64,000 nt of DNA, from positions 16,399 through 80,398 of the forward strand of contig CAJYAI010000004.1 of assembly GCA_913064725.1 (NCBI GenBank). The letters run 5' to 3'. The DNA comes from an uncultured Alteromonadaceae bacterium. GTDB lineage: Bacteria; Pseudomonadota; Gammaproteobacteria; Pseudomonadales; Halieaceae. Below are positions 1 to 12,865 of the stretch, one piece after another. The notes beneath the pieces are model-generated. The model saw only the letters and a list, made by a program, of their open reading frames with translations. It ran no database searches and was not told where the DNA came from. Within the stretch, counting starts at the first letter, position 1; every line of letters begins with the position of its first letter. Position numbers and translations under genes: made by a program.

Positions 1-1077
1 TGTAAGCAACAAAAGGGGGAATATGATCACCACACCAATCAAGGAAGACACTATTTGCTCGAAATAAGGTGCAATCCAGAACAAACCTATCGCGCCTAGA
101 ACCACCGTGGGAAACGCCGCCAACATATCTAATGCAGGTCGAATCCGACGCCGCTGAAATTCTGACATAAAAAAGCCCACGTAGATCGCAGCTCCCATAC
201 TCAAAGGAATGGCAAAGATCAATGCCAATAGCGCAGCCTTGAGGGTGCCAAACAATAAGGGAACCAACGAGTACTTGGGCTCAGCCTCCTCTGCTGCGGG
301 CAGAGGCAACCACAACAAACTAGGTCTCTCGTAGCCTTCATACTGGATAGGCGTAAATAGTCTGCTCCATGCGCCACCAATATCTGTGGTGGTAAACTCA
401 TACGCGCTCGTCTGACCATCTGCTAATACATCAAGCTGTGCTGTGGTGCGCCATACCAGGGCGTCAGGTGGTTGCTCTAGAGCAATACTAAGCAGAGCGT
501 CTGAATCTCTGAAGTCAACAACCTGAAGTTTATTATCGCTTCCTGCGATAGCCACGACCGGAAGCCTCGGATGACCGACCAGTAATCTGATCATCCCTGT
601 AAACGGGTGAGCTTGTACTAGCCCGGCCCGCGGTGCGTCACCAGCTTGATCAGACGATAGGTAGTGAAAATGATGCAAGGTGTCGTTCGCGAAAATAACA
701 AGCCCTTTGTTATTCCCAACTGCGTCAGCGAATAACCAGTCTTTCGGTAACTCGCTTGCCTCCAGCCGAAGTCCCGACGAAGGTTGAACCCAGCTCCACT
801 CGTCCCCCTTGACTCCCTGTAACTGCCAGTTTTCGGAGACAATAAACTCAAGCCGCTCGACTCTTTCAGCCAAGCCACGGTTGAGGCCCTCCTGATACTG
901 CCGAGGAGCCGACATCGACTGACTAGACACCAATGTACTGGGCGCCAGAATGGGGTATGCCACAACGAGCATCTGCAGGAACATACCCAGTAGCGCGACA
1001 ATTGCAAAGAGGCTGGCAATGCGAATCGACAACCCAAAAACAGCAGACAGCAAATACCGCCAGTTAACGACAGGCAT
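1..1077 (-). CDS. pstC: Phosphate ABC transporter permease PstC (partial, C-terminus off the window)
   Basis: Membrane permease of the high-affinity phosphate importer, partner of PstS. Reading in from the right, the protein begins MPVVNWRYLL and has one N-terminal membrane segment (about residues 12-38). A long extracytoplasmic stretch of roughly 230 residues follows, and then the conserved permease core, with MSEFQRRRIRPALDML followed by AAFPTVVLGAIGLFW near residues 300-340. The large insert between the first two membrane segments is typical of the long PstC form found in many marine and pseudomonad genomes, not the short E. coli form. The ATG overlaps the end of pstS by 14 bp, so the two are translationally coupled. 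The reading frame stays open to base 1; PstA and PstB are presumably beyond the edge. The family call is firm. Confidence 0.9.
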   Translation of the reverse strand, partial: MPVVNWRYLLSAVFGLSIRIASLFAIVALLGMFLQMLVVAYPILAPSTLVSSQSMSAPRQYQEGLNRGLAERVERLEFIVSENWQLQGVKGDEWSWVQPSSGLRLEASELPKDWLFADAVGNNKGLVIFANDTLHHFHYLSSDQAGDAPRAGLVQAHPFTGMIRLLVGHPRLPVVAIAGSDNKLQVVDFRDSDALLSIALEQPPDALVWRTTAQLDVLADGQTSAYEFTTTDIGGAWSRLFTPIQYEGYERPSLLWLPLPAAEEAEPKYSLVPLLFGTLKAALLALIFAIPLSMGAAIYVGFFMSEFQRRRIRPALDMLAAFPTVVLGAIGLFWIAPYFEQIVSSLIGVVIIFPLLLLT

Positions 1078-1987
1078 TGGCCGCCTCGGACAAAAGGAGT
1101 ACACCGTTCCCTTTCGGATTAGAAAAACCCGCCTCTCGCAACGTCGATTGCCCTAAATCACCCGCCATAAACGTTAAAAAGGCACACTGATTCGGGCTGG
1201 TAACATAGCTCAACTCACCAGACAGATACATATAGAGCGTGCGAGTGAACGGGTAACCCACCTCGCCTGGCAGGAACACCGAACCGTCATCCATTTCAAT
1301 GCCGAGCACTTTGACTGCGTCTGTGACATAACCTGCAGCCGTATAGGCTAGGGCTGTCGGTATCCTCGACACCGCGTTTACAATGCCGGCGCTACCCGGG
1401 ACCTCGTTGATGAAAATGCCCGGGTCTCCGTTACAAAGCCCTGTGCGGCGGAAATATTGATAGGTACCCGACGTTGCTGTTCTGCCCAGTACCTGTATTG
1501 GTTTAGCGCTAAATTCATGCTCCTTATCCAAGTCACGCCAAGACCGAACACGCCCTTCGGTCCCACATGTGCCCGGCATCCCAAAGACACGAGCCACATC
1601 GTCTTTGCCAATCGATGTGGTCGGATTGTCTGCGTGCACAATAAAGACGACAGCATCTTGAGCCACCGCTAACTCAATTGGCTCCCTGCCGTAACGCCGA
1701 AGAAACCCTTCCTTTTCGTCGACATTCATACGTCGACTCATTGTGCCGATGTCAGCGGTCCCCTCTTCAAGCGCGGGCGGCGCTGCCGCTGAGCCTACCG
1801 CTTGAATCTCGACCGCAACACCCATGCCGGTGCCATAAAAGCGTTCTGCCCAGGCTGTCATTAAGTCGGAAAGAGTGTCGGAGCCGACCACCGTCAGTTT
1901 GTCGTTGACACTCTGGTCGTTCACCGCCAGCGCGGTGTTATTTACGGCAACCAGCAACCACAGCAAAATCGTGCGTTTAGTCAACAT
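1064..1987 (-). CDS. pstS: Phosphate-binding periplasmic protein PstS
   Basis: Periplasmic substrate-binding protein that delivers phosphate to PstC/PstA. I place the start at the ATG giving MLTKRTILLW, 307 aa, because it opens directly into a signal peptide (about residues 1-20, cleavage after TALA). A longer in-frame start would add 18 residues that lie inside phoR. The mature part has the PBP-like fold with the phosphate-binding signatures VVGSDTLSDLM near the N-terminus and ATSGTYQYFRR in the middle. The ATG overlaps the stop of phoR (GTTGACTAA) and the gene overlaps pstC downstream, so phoB-phoR-pstS-pstC is one transcription unit. It should be induced by phosphate starvation through the Pho box upstream of phoB. 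Confidence 0.92.
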   Translation of the reverse strand: MLTKRTILLWLLVAVNNTALAVNDQSVNDKLTVVGSDTLSDLMTAWAERFYGTGMGVAVEIQAVGSAAAPPALEEGTADIGTMSRRMNVDEKEGFLRRYGREPIELAVAQDAVVFIVHADNPTTSIGKDDVARVFGMPGTCGTEGRVRSWRDLDKEHEFSAKPIQVLGRTATSGTYQYFRRTGLCNGDPGIFINEVPGSAGIVNAVSRIPTALAYTAAGYVTDAVKVLGIEMDDGSVFLPGEVGYPFTRTLYMYLSGELSYVTSPNQCAFLTFMAGDLGQSTLREAGFSNPKGNGVLLLSEAANACR

Positions 1988-3269
1988 TGTCTTCTTGAGG
2001 AGCAAACGCCAAGGCAAACTCAGATCCTTTACCGTATACACTGGAAATAACTAATTCGGCATTGTGGCTCAGTGCCACATGCTTGACGATTGCCAATCCC
2101 AGGCCAGTGCCCCCGGTGTTCTGGCTGCGACTTTTATCGACTCGATAAAACCGTTCCGTGAGCCTTGGAATATGCTGGGGCTCAATGCCCTCGCCCTCAT
2201 CGATAACACTCAAAGTTGGCTGACCGTCTACCCTACTCCATCTGATCATCACACAACTATCAGCGCCACTGTACTTTAGAGCATTAACCACCAAGTTACT
2301 TACGGCGCTATGCAGCTCTACTGCATCGCCTAAAATCATCCCGTCATATTCCATTGAGCATATGAGCTCTCTTTGGGGCCACGCCGCCCTGAGATCTTCA
2401 GCAATCTCGTTGACAAGTGATGCCATATTAATGGGCGACGTTTTATCTGCGCCCTCGATCGACTCAATACGTGAAAGCCAAAGGAGATCTTTTAGTAGGA
2501 CCTCCATCCGCACAACCTGCATCTCCATCTGAGCTAAAGGCCGCGCTATCTGATCTACGAGCTCTGACTCGAGGGACTGTATGTTCTCAACATAACCTTT
2601 AAGCACTGTGAGTGGCGTGCGCAATTCATGGGACACGTTACCAACAAAGTCGCGTCGCATAACCTCCAGTTTGTATTGCTCAGAAATATCTTTCACAAAA
2701 ATCAGCCTATCACCGCCACTGAATGTGGAGACTTCGACTTGCAAGCAGGCCTCGCGCTCTGATGTGGGTAATAATCGCAACGGCTGACTGTAGTCCGCTA
2801 ATGACAGGTACTGGGATAACTCGCGTATCCGCATAAGATTGACCAATGGCCGACCGACGTCGTCATTCAAACTGATGCCAAGGAGGCTTTCGGCAGAGTC
2901 ATTAACCCAAGCGATGTTACCCCAGGGGTCTGTTATGATTGCGGCATCTCGCACAGATTTAAGTGAATCCTGCAAATACTGAATTGAGAATTCAAGACGA
3001 CCTTGCGCCTCTTTACTCTGCCGCTGAAGACGATAGATATGATCGAGCAGGCGCCCCCATATACCTCGCGCTTCAGGGGGTTCACGATCAGGCTGTGCTA
3101 ACCACCGTTCAACCCGAAAAAGCTGCACATACCAAAAAACAAGCAGTGCCAGCGCGCTGCACAGAAGACCCAGGGCTATGTCATCGAGCAGGATTCCTAG
3201 TGCCGCTCCCAACAATGCCAATAATGATATTCTGCTACCGGCACGCCACCAGTGGCGCGGAACAGTCAC
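1977..3269 (-). CDS. phoR: Phosphate regulon sensor histidine kinase PhoR
   Basis: Inner-membrane histidine kinase that phosphorylates PhoB when phosphate is scarce. It has 430 aa: two N-terminal membrane segments (about residues 13-48), a linker, and a PAS domain (about 95-195). The HisKA motif NVSHELRTPL places the phospho-acceptor at H214, and an HATPase domain follows with NALKY, the DEGEGI box and GGTGLGLAIVK. Length and domain order match PhoR. The start is GTG, which overlaps the TGA of phoB (GTGA), a classic coupled junction. The next gene, pstS, overlaps its end. The only unusual point is that the pst genes follow phoR directly instead of lying in a separate pst-phoU operon. Confidence 0.95.
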   Translation of the reverse strand: MTVPRHWWRAGSRISLLALLGAALGILLDDIALGLLCSALALLVFWYVQLFRVERWLAQPDREPPEARGIWGRLLDHIYRLQRQSKEAQGRLEFSIQYLQDSLKSVRDAAIITDPWGNIAWVNDSAESLLGISLNDDVGRPLVNLMRIRELSQYLSLADYSQPLRLLPTSEREACLQVEVSTFSGGDRLIFVKDISEQYKLEVMRRDFVGNVSHELRTPLTVLKGYVENIQSLESELVDQIARPLAQMEMQVVRMEVLLKDLLWLSRIESIEGADKTSPINMASLVNEIAEDLRAAWPQRELICSMEYDGMILGDAVELHSAVSNLVVNALKYSGADSCVMIRWSRVDGQPTLSVIDEGEGIEPQHIPRLTERFYRVDKSRSQNTGGTGLGLAIVKHVALSHNAELVISSVYGKGSEFALAFAPQEDNVD

Positions 3270-3976
3270 CCCGCTACCATGCCCTTAGAAGAGAACCGAT
3301 AACCCGTGCCTCGAACCGTTTGAATTAGGTCACTGTAGTCTTTGACACCCCCTTGAAGGGCTTTTCTTAGACGGCGAATGTGCACGTCTACAGTGCGTTC
3401 TTCCACATAGACATTGGCACCCCAAACGTGGTCTAGAAGTTGGTTGCGCGTGTAAGCGCGCTCAGGATGTGACATGAAGAATTGCAATAAATTAAACTCT
3501 GTGGGTCCCATTTCTATTGGTGACTTAGCCACAAATATCCTGCGGCTATCGATGTCTAAAACTAACTCATCGATCTCTAGCCGGTCGCGATCATCTCCAC
3601 CAACGCTGCGTCGCAACAACGCTTTAATTCGCGCAATTAATTCGCGAGGGGCAAATGGCTTGGTCACATAATCATCTGCACCGACGTCAAGCCCCTGAAT
3701 CACATTGTCCTCAGCCGCTTTGGCGGTCAGCATGATGACGGGAATCTCCGCAGTTGTTTCATTGCGCTTGAGTCTTCGCAACAGCTCGATACCACTGCCA
3801 CCCGGCAACATCCAGTCGAGCAAAACAATCGAAGGGCGCTCATCCACAACGAGGCGGTGCGCATCTTGAATGTTATCTGCTTCCAAACACTCAAAGTCGG
3901 CAATCTCTAGGGCCATACGCAACATGTCGCGAATCGAAAACTCATCGTCAACAATTAATACCTTTTTCGACGCCAT
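3266..3976 (-). CDS. phoB: Phosphate regulon response regulator PhoB
   Basis: OmpR-family response regulator of the phosphate starvation response, 236 aa. The receiver domain (about 1-120) has the phospho-acceptor D54 in VLLDWMLPG, the acidic pair at D10/D11 and K in YVTKPF. The C-terminal winged helix (about 135-232) ends with the typical DVHIRRLRKAL and TVRGTGYRF. It is first in the operon phoB-phoR-pstS-pstC. A two-repeat Pho box lies 41 bp upstream of the ATG, so the gene is very likely autoregulated. A purine-rich GGGGAAGG precedes the start by a few bases. Confidence 0.96.
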   Translation of the reverse strand: MASKKVLIVDDEFSIRDMLRMALEIADFECLEADNIQDAHRLVVDERPSIVLLDWMLPGGSGIELLRRLKRNETTAEIPVIMLTAKAAEDNVIQGLDVGADDYVTKPFAPRELIARIKALLRRSVGGDDRDRLEIDELVLDIDSRRIFVAKSPIEMGPTEFNLLQFFMSHPERAYTRNQLLDHVWGANVYVEERTVDVHIRRLRKALQGGVKDYSDLIQTVRGTGYRFSSKGMVAG

Positions 3977-4016
3977 GATACCTTCCCCTGTTTCGTCGAC
4001 ATTAAATGCAATTTAC

Positions 4017-4034
4017 GTGACAGTTAAGTGACGG
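4017..4034 (-). promoter_or_regulatory. Pho box (PhoB operator) upstream of phoB
   Basis: On the minus strand the site reads CCGTCACTTAACTGTCAC: two 7-bp repeats (CCGTCAC, CTGTCAC) separated by the 4-bp A/T spacer TTAA, giving the 11-bp repeat spacing of the known PhoB site. It sits just after the stop of the upstream lipoprotein gene and 41 bp before the phoB ATG, a normal place for activation. One base departs from the CTGTCA consensus. Activity is inferred from sequence only. Confidence 0.8.
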
Positions 4035-4037
4035 TGG

Positions 4038-7599
<3,562 letters not shown>

Positions 7600-7610
7600 T
7601 CCTCGTTCCT

Positions 7611-10600
7611 CTAACTTGCTGCCAGCCGCGCCGCTTCCTCGATATCGACCGTAACCAACCGAGAAACCCCCGGCTCGTGCATGGTTACGCCCATCAGCTG
7701 CTCAGCCGCCTCCATGGTGATTTTATTGTGTGTGATAAAGACAAACTGTACTTTTTTGGACATCTCCGAGACGAGACGCGCGTAGCGCCCAACATTAGCG
7801 TCATCTAAAGGCGCATCCACCTCGTCTAACATGCAAAATGGTGCTGGATTCAATTGGAATATAGAAAATACTAGAGCAATTGCAGTCATCGCCTTTTCAC
7901 CACCAGACAGCAAATGAATCGTGCTATTTTTCTTACCCGGTGGTCGGGCCATAATCGAGACACCTGTGTCCAGAAGATCATCGCCTGTCATCTCAAGACT
8001 TGCCGTTCCTCCACCAAATACCTTGGGGAAAAGCTCACTAAAGCCAGCATTGACTGTATCAAAGGTGTCTTTAAAGCGACTCCGCGTCTCTTTGTCGATC
8101 TTTTTGATTGCATTTTGCAAGGTCTCTAAGGCGGTTCGTAAGTCACTGTCCTGCGCATCTAGGTAATGCTTACGCTCTTCCGCTCTCGATGTCTCGTCTA
8201 TGGCCGCCAGATTAATCGGGCCAAGCCGATGGATTCGAGCGCCAACCCGATCGACACGCACTTGCCATTCACTCTCGTCGGCACCTTCCGGCAAGCTCAT
8301 TTCTACGGCATCCAAATCGGCTTCGAGGTCTCGCAAGGCTGCGTCAATTTGCTCTATCCGAACCCCTGTCTCGGCCAGCTTTAAGCGGGCACCCTCGCTC
8401 TTGGACTGCACACCTGAAGCCGCCTGTTCGGCCTGCATTCTGGCTTGCTCCCTGTCACGTAACACCGTCTCTAGCTCAGAGAGACTTTGACGAGCCTGCG
8501 TCAGCTTAGCCTCCACACCTAACCGTTTTTCGAGTAAGTCACTCAACTCTTTCCGTGCTTCGAGGTCAGGATTATCGTCAGCCGGCATCTCGCCCCGGAT
8601 GACTGTCTCACGCTGCTCATAACTAGTGACTTGCTCGCGTGCTCGCTCGATCGATCTCAGCAAGGCGTCACGCTGAGTCAGTAACTCCTTATGTCGCACC
8701 TCGCAACGGTTTAGTGCGACATCCGCCTGTTGCTTCGCATGGCGACATTGTCGGACTGAGTCTCTGGCACCTGATCTCGCAGCTTCCAGTATCTCACGCC
8801 TGTCATCATCAGAGGCCACCTCATACGCAGCTCGATCAAGCAGCTTAACCGCCTCTTCAATAACCGTCTGCTCCTCAGCAGATCTGATTTCAGTATCCGA
8901 TAAATCCTGACGTAATTGCTGAACGCGATTACGTTGCTGCTCATCACTGGCAGCCAGCGCTCGATGCTTGGCGTCAAGCTGACTCACAGCTTGCTGTGCG
9001 CCCTGAAAAAGCTCCTGCTCAGTGTCAATGGTGGTCTCCGCCTCAGAGCGCTTCGAGCGCAGGTCCTCAACGCGCTGGTCGGTGGCCGACAAGTTAGCGG
9101 CAACCACATCAAACTCTTCTATCACACTGTTGAGCTGGGCCTGTCTGGCAATGATTCCCTGCTCTGCATCAGACTGTGAACGCGAACGAATCCAGCCTTT
9201 GGCGACCCAGATCCCATCTTTCGAGATAACAGACTCGCCCGAGGACAATCTGGATCGCGCATTCAGTGCAGCTGTCCAATCATCAACCACCTGAACACCC
9301 GATATCAGGTACTCAAGACCGCGCGGAACGTCAATATAATGTGCCAGCAACGCCGGATCGCTCGACCTAGGGGTGGCACCGGCGTCAATTAAGGTCAGAC
9401 CCGTGGGAGGTACTGTCGCCGCCGTATCAAGCGCCCCTAAATCCGACTGCATGCCATGAAGCCAGTGACCTAGGATAACATCCGCCGCAACCTCAAAACC
9501 CTCATCTACGCTGATGGCCTCTACTAATGGATCGCTGTTCGTCATCGCCTGAGCACTGAGCCATGCGTCCACGGCATCGTCCGATGCCATCTCTTTTGAA
9601 TCAAGCTGTAAGGCTTCCAAGGAGGCACGTTGTCCAGTCAGCGCCTGCAACTGCCTCCGCAACACATCTTGTTGCTGGCGCTCGGTGTCTAGCTCGCCTC
9701 GAATCGCATACAACGCTTGCTTAAGACTATCCAGCGACAGCTTCCTTGACGATACAGCGCCCTGCGCGTCCGATAGTGCGCTTGCAGACGCTTCAAGCTC
9801 TGTATCGCTATCGCGCTCGGCCAAACTAGCGAGCTCCTTGTTAATCCGTGTTTTGCGCTCATTAATCGCTGAAAGGTTGCGCTCAGCGTTGGTCTTACGC
9901 CCTTGCTGAACCTGCACCTGTTGTCGCGGCAGTGCGGCTTTCTGCGTAAAGTGATCCCAGTCAGCGTCGGCTGTCATAGCGACTTTCTCGGCTTCAGCGA
10001 GCGCACGATCCACCCGCGCCACCTCCTCTCGCTCCCGCACAAGCGTGGGCTCTATTGATGACAATGCTTCCTTTAAATCCGTGAGCCGCTGACTATCTGA
10101 ATCTACCAGACCCAACTCGCGCTGCTTGCCTTCAAGGGTCTGAGCCAGGTCTTTTGCCAAGGAGTCCCGACGCTGCTTTGCAAAACTAATGGCTTGCTCT
10201 ATCCGACTAACATCGCTACCGAGCGCATAGAACTCGCCCTGCAAGTCACTTACGGTGGTATTAGCGTCAGTAATCTGCTGTCGTATTGACTCGATTTCGG
10301 CTGCCTTTGCTGCGGCTTCCGACTGATGACGCTCTCGTTGCATGGCAAAGTCATCAATTTCCCGCTGCGCTCGCTCGGCAACACCTGACTGAACACGCCG
10401 CTGCAACACCAAGAGCTGGGCCTTCAGATCTTGCTCTTCCTTTCGGTATTCTGCGTAACGTTCGGCGGACTGAGCCTGACGCTTTAAATGGGTCAGATTT
10501 CTATCCAACTCCTCTCGCAGATCAGTTAACCGATCGAGATTATCGAGGGTCCGCTGCATACGATTTTCGGTTTCGCGCCGTCGTTCCTTGTACTTGGAAA

Positions 10601-11108
10601 TGCCAGCTGCCTCCTCGATATACACACGAAGGTCTTCTGGCTTGGACTCAATCAAGCGCGAGATCATGCCTTGTTCAATGATCGCATAGCTTCTTGGCCC
10701 GAGACCGGTTCCTAAGAACAGGTCGGTTATGTCTCTGCGCCGACACTTATTGCCATTAAGGAAGTAATCTGACGTGCCTTCACGCGTAACCAACCGCCGC
10801 ACCGAGATGTCACTGTAGGCCGCAAACTCACCGCCCACCTTGCCGGTAGAGTTGTCAAAAAGCAGTTCAATTGACGCCTGGCCAACAGGTTGACGATGCG
10901 TGGTGCCATTGAAGATGACGTCGGTCATTGACTCACCGCGGAGGGTTTTCGCCGAGCTTTCACCCATTACCCAGCGGACAGCGTCGATGATATTAGATTT
11001 GCCACAGCCGTTTGGGCCCACTACTGCGCACATATTGCTCGGGAGGGTGACTTTTGTTGGGTCAACAAACGATTTGAACCCAGACAGTGAGATCGACTTT
11101 AAACGCAT
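7611..11108 (-). CDS. smc: Chromosome partition protein SMC
   Basis: Chromosome condensation and segregation ATPase. I use the ATG giving MRLKSISLSGFKSF (1165 aa), the canonical SMC N-terminus; an ATG 39 bp upstream is possible but adds residues unlike the family. The Walker A GPNGCGKS lies at residues 31-38. Two long coiled-coil arms flank a hinge (about 500-650). The C-terminal head carries the signature LLSGGEKAMTAIAL and the Walker B box FCMLDEVDAPLDD. A 111-bp gap with no gene separates it from ccmI and must hold its promoter; no convincing -35/-10 pair was found there. scpA/scpB are not nearby. Confidence 0.95.
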   Translation of the reverse strand: MRLKSISLSGFKSFVDPTKVTLPSNMCAVVGPNGCGKSNIIDAVRWVMGESSAKTLRGESMTDVIFNGTTHRQPVGQASIELLFDNSTGKVGGEFAAYSDISVRRLVTREGTSDYFLNGNKCRRRDITDLFLGTGLGPRSYAIIEQGMISRLIESKPEDLRVYIEEAAGISKYKERRRETENRMQRTLDNLDRLTDLREELDRNLTHLKRQAQSAERYAEYRKEEQDLKAQLLVLQRRVQSGVAERAQREIDDFAMQRERHQSEAAAKAAEIESIRQQITDANTTVSDLQGEFYALGSDVSRIEQAISFAKQRRDSLAKDLAQTLEGKQRELGLVDSDSQRLTDLKEALSSIEPTLVREREEVARVDRALAEAEKVAMTADADWDHFTQKAALPRQQVQVQQGRKTNAERNLSAINERKTRINKELASLAERDSDTELEASASALSDAQGAVSSRKLSLDSLKQALYAIRGELDTERQQQDVLRRQLQALTGQRASLEALQLDSKEMASDDAVDAWLSAQAMTNSDPLVEAISVDEGFEVAADVILGHWLHGMQSDLGALDTAATVPPTGLTLIDAGATPRSSDPALLAHYIDVPRGLEYLISGVQVVDDWTAALNARSRLSSGESVISKDGIWVAKGWIRSRSQSDAEQGIIARQAQLNSVIEEFDVVAANLSATDQRVEDLRSKRSEAETTIDTEQELFQGAQQAVSQLDAKHRALAASDEQQRNRVQQLRQDLSDTEIRSAEEQTVIEEAVKLLDRAAYEVASDDDRREILEAARSGARDSVRQCRHAKQQADVALNRCEVRHKELLTQRDALLRSIERAREQVTSYEQRETVIRGEMPADDNPDLEARKELSDLLEKRLGVEAKLTQARQSLSELETVLRDREQARMQAEQAASGVQSKSEGARLKLAETGVRIEQIDAALRDLEADLDAVEMSLPEGADESEWQVRVDRVGARIHRLGPINLAAIDETSRAEERKHYLDAQDSDLRTALETLQNAIKKIDKETRSRFKDTFDTVNAGFSELFPKVFGGGTASLEMTGDDLLDTGVSIMARPPGKKNSTIHLLSGGEKAMTAIALVFSIFQLNPAPFCMLDEVDAPLDDANVGRYARLVSEMSKKVQFVFITHNKITMEAAEQLMGVTMHEPGVSRLVTVDIEEAARLAAS

Positions 11109-11219
11109 TGAGCCCCAACTGGCGGTTGTGCCGCCACTAAATTCCAATCAAAAAACACTACATCTAGTGTACCCACAAAGGCTGTTCAACACTATATGCA
11201 AATTGATCTAAATAGGCTC

Positions 11220-12407
11220 TCAGCGGGGTGCGGGATTCAGAGACAGGTAAAGCCTAGGGCTATCGGCTAAAGCGACACCACGTATTTCGCCGCGCAGCAC
11301 CGCATTCGACAGACCTGGCTGACCATTTTTCGATACCTGAACCTCGATATCGACTTCTTCGAGGTCGGACAATACTTGCCCCGCCATACTATTTTCATCT
11401 GACAACATTACCGTAAAAGGCCAACCACTGAGCTGGTGGCGGACCACTGCGGTGGGCATTCGCTGGCTACTTCCTGCGGGTCGTGCGATCACAAATACGG
11501 TATTACCTATGTAATCACTCGCCGCCAATGTTCCTTCAACGTCGACCTCTATCTCAAGACTCGGCCCGCTGACGCCAGCGACCATCTCCGACTCGCCACC
11601 GACCTCGGGGCCAGACGCGATTCGCGACTCCGCTTCAGCGATGGCCGTACGCATCAACTCATATCCCTGAGAACCTGGCACCTCGAGATCGCGCAACACC
11701 CGCATGTAACCAATAGCCTCTACAAAGTTGCCGGCACCGAAAGCCCCCATTGACAGCGTTGCTAACGCCGATTGTTGTGTTGGGTCGGAGGCCAATGCCC
11801 GCTCGGCGCGCAGACGCGCACGAGGTGTCAAAGTCTGTTCATTGATAATAAACTCGGCTTGCGCAGCACGACCAAGCACATCAGGCGACTCAGGTGCCTC
11901 GGCTAATATCGCTTCATAATTATCAAGCGCGTCCTCCGCGCGACCGGTGGAGATGTAGTACTCGCCCAACAACGACCTATAGTCTAGGTTGTCAGGCCTG
12001 TCTTTGGATCGAGACTCTATCCGCTGCACCAGTTCGTTCACCTCCTCAGGCGACGCTGCCTCCAGATCGACAATGGCTCGCGTAATCTGAACATCTTCGT
12101 AGGCACCTAATCGATCGTACAAGACCCAGGTTGCTGCAGTGAGGGCTAGTAGCAGGACAATCTGATAAGGCCAGCTTACGCTCGCTCCCATGACAGCAGG
12201 CCCAGCAGTATCGATTTCCTTGTCGTCCCACACTCGCAGTTGCGCATCGGCCATCAGCGCCTCGTCGTCAGTCTCTTTTTGACGGATAGCCAACCAGTCA
12301 TCTACTGAATCGCCATCAACTTCGCGCGACCAGACCGCGGGCAATACCAACAAAAAGACAGCGGCGATCCCACTCAAACCCAGCACTAACAGAAATAACT
12401 CACTCAT
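11220..12407 (-). CDS. ccmI: Cytochrome c maturation protein CcmI (TPR subunit)
   Basis: Apocytochrome c chaperone of the System I haem lyase, working with CcmF and CcmH at the outer face of the inner membrane. It has 395 aa: a first membrane segment (about 3-22), a short cytoplasmic loop, a second membrane segment (about 83-100), then TPR helices (about 110-255) and a C-terminal beta-rich domain (about 275-395). This is the usual CcmI layout. It is the last gene of the ttcA-ccm row and overlaps ccmH by 4 bp. The domain layout and position make the call firm although the sequence itself is variable in this family. Confidence 0.88.
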   Translation of the reverse strand: MSELFLLVLGLSGIAAVFLLVLPAVWSREVDGDSVDDWLAIRQKETDDEALMADAQLRVWDDKEIDTAGPAVMGASVSWPYQIVLLLALTAATWVLYDRLGAYEDVQITRAIVDLEAASPEEVNELVQRIESRSKDRPDNLDYRSLLGEYYISTGRAEDALDNYEAILAEAPESPDVLGRAAQAEFIINEQTLTPRARLRAERALASDPTQQSALATLSMGAFGAGNFVEAIGYMRVLRDLEVPGSQGYELMRTAIAEAESRIASGPEVGGESEMVAGVSGPSLEIEVDVEGTLAASDYIGNTVFVIARPAGSSQRMPTAVVRHQLSGWPFTVMLSDENSMAGQVLSDLEEVDIEVQVSKNGQPGLSNAVLRGEIRGVALADSPRLYLSLNPAPR

Positions 12408-12865
12408 GAATCACCATCGACATACTTTCGTCGTAACGCCTCGGCTCGCTGAGTATTAGACGACACTGTTGCCGTAGCTTGATCCCTGCGGATTTGAATC
12501 AGCACCACAGTGACCGCCATGACAAATAAAATGAGTGGAGCAGACCAAAGCCACATCGTATTTGAGTCAACACCGGGACGATAGCGAACAAACTCGCCGT
12601 AGCGATCCACCAAGAAATCAACTATCTCCTCATTTGAAGCACCTGATTCCAATTGCTCGTAAAGAATAGCCCTGAGATCACGTGAAATAGGTGCATTCGA
12701 ATCAGCGATATTTTGGTTCTGGCACTTCGGACACCGGAGCTCCTGGCTAAGCAGCTTATAACGAACTTCTAGCTCAGGAGAGCTAAAATCATAAGTTTCG
12801 ATAACCGCTGCCGAACTCGACGTCCACAAAACCAAAAGTAGCAAAATACTGCGCAGTAACATCAA
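12404..12865 (-). CDS. ccmH: Cytochrome c maturation protein CcmH (thiol oxidoreductase, CcmH/CycL)
   Basis: Membrane-anchored thiol oxidoreductase that keeps the apocytochrome CXXCH cysteines reduced for haem attachment. 153 aa: a signal peptide (about 1-20), then the family signature LRCPKCQNQNIADSNA with redox cysteines C45 and C48, and one C-terminal membrane segment (about 103-123). It corresponds to the N-terminal half of E. coli CcmH; the TPR half is the separate ccmI gene. It overlaps its neighbours ccmG and ccmI by 4 bp on each side. Confidence 0.93.
   Translation of the reverse strand: MMLLRSILLLLVLWTSSSAAVIETYDFSSPELEVRYKLLSQELRCPKCQNQNIADSNAPISRDLRAILYEQLESGASNEEIVDFLVDRYGEFVRYRPGVDSNTMWLWSAPLILFVMAVTVVLIQIRRDQATATVSSNTQRAEALRRKYVDGDS

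Noticed and set aside
618..1037. Open frame of 139 codons on the minus strand
   Set aside because: Out of frame with the clear PstC sequence that covers the same bases; no protein features.
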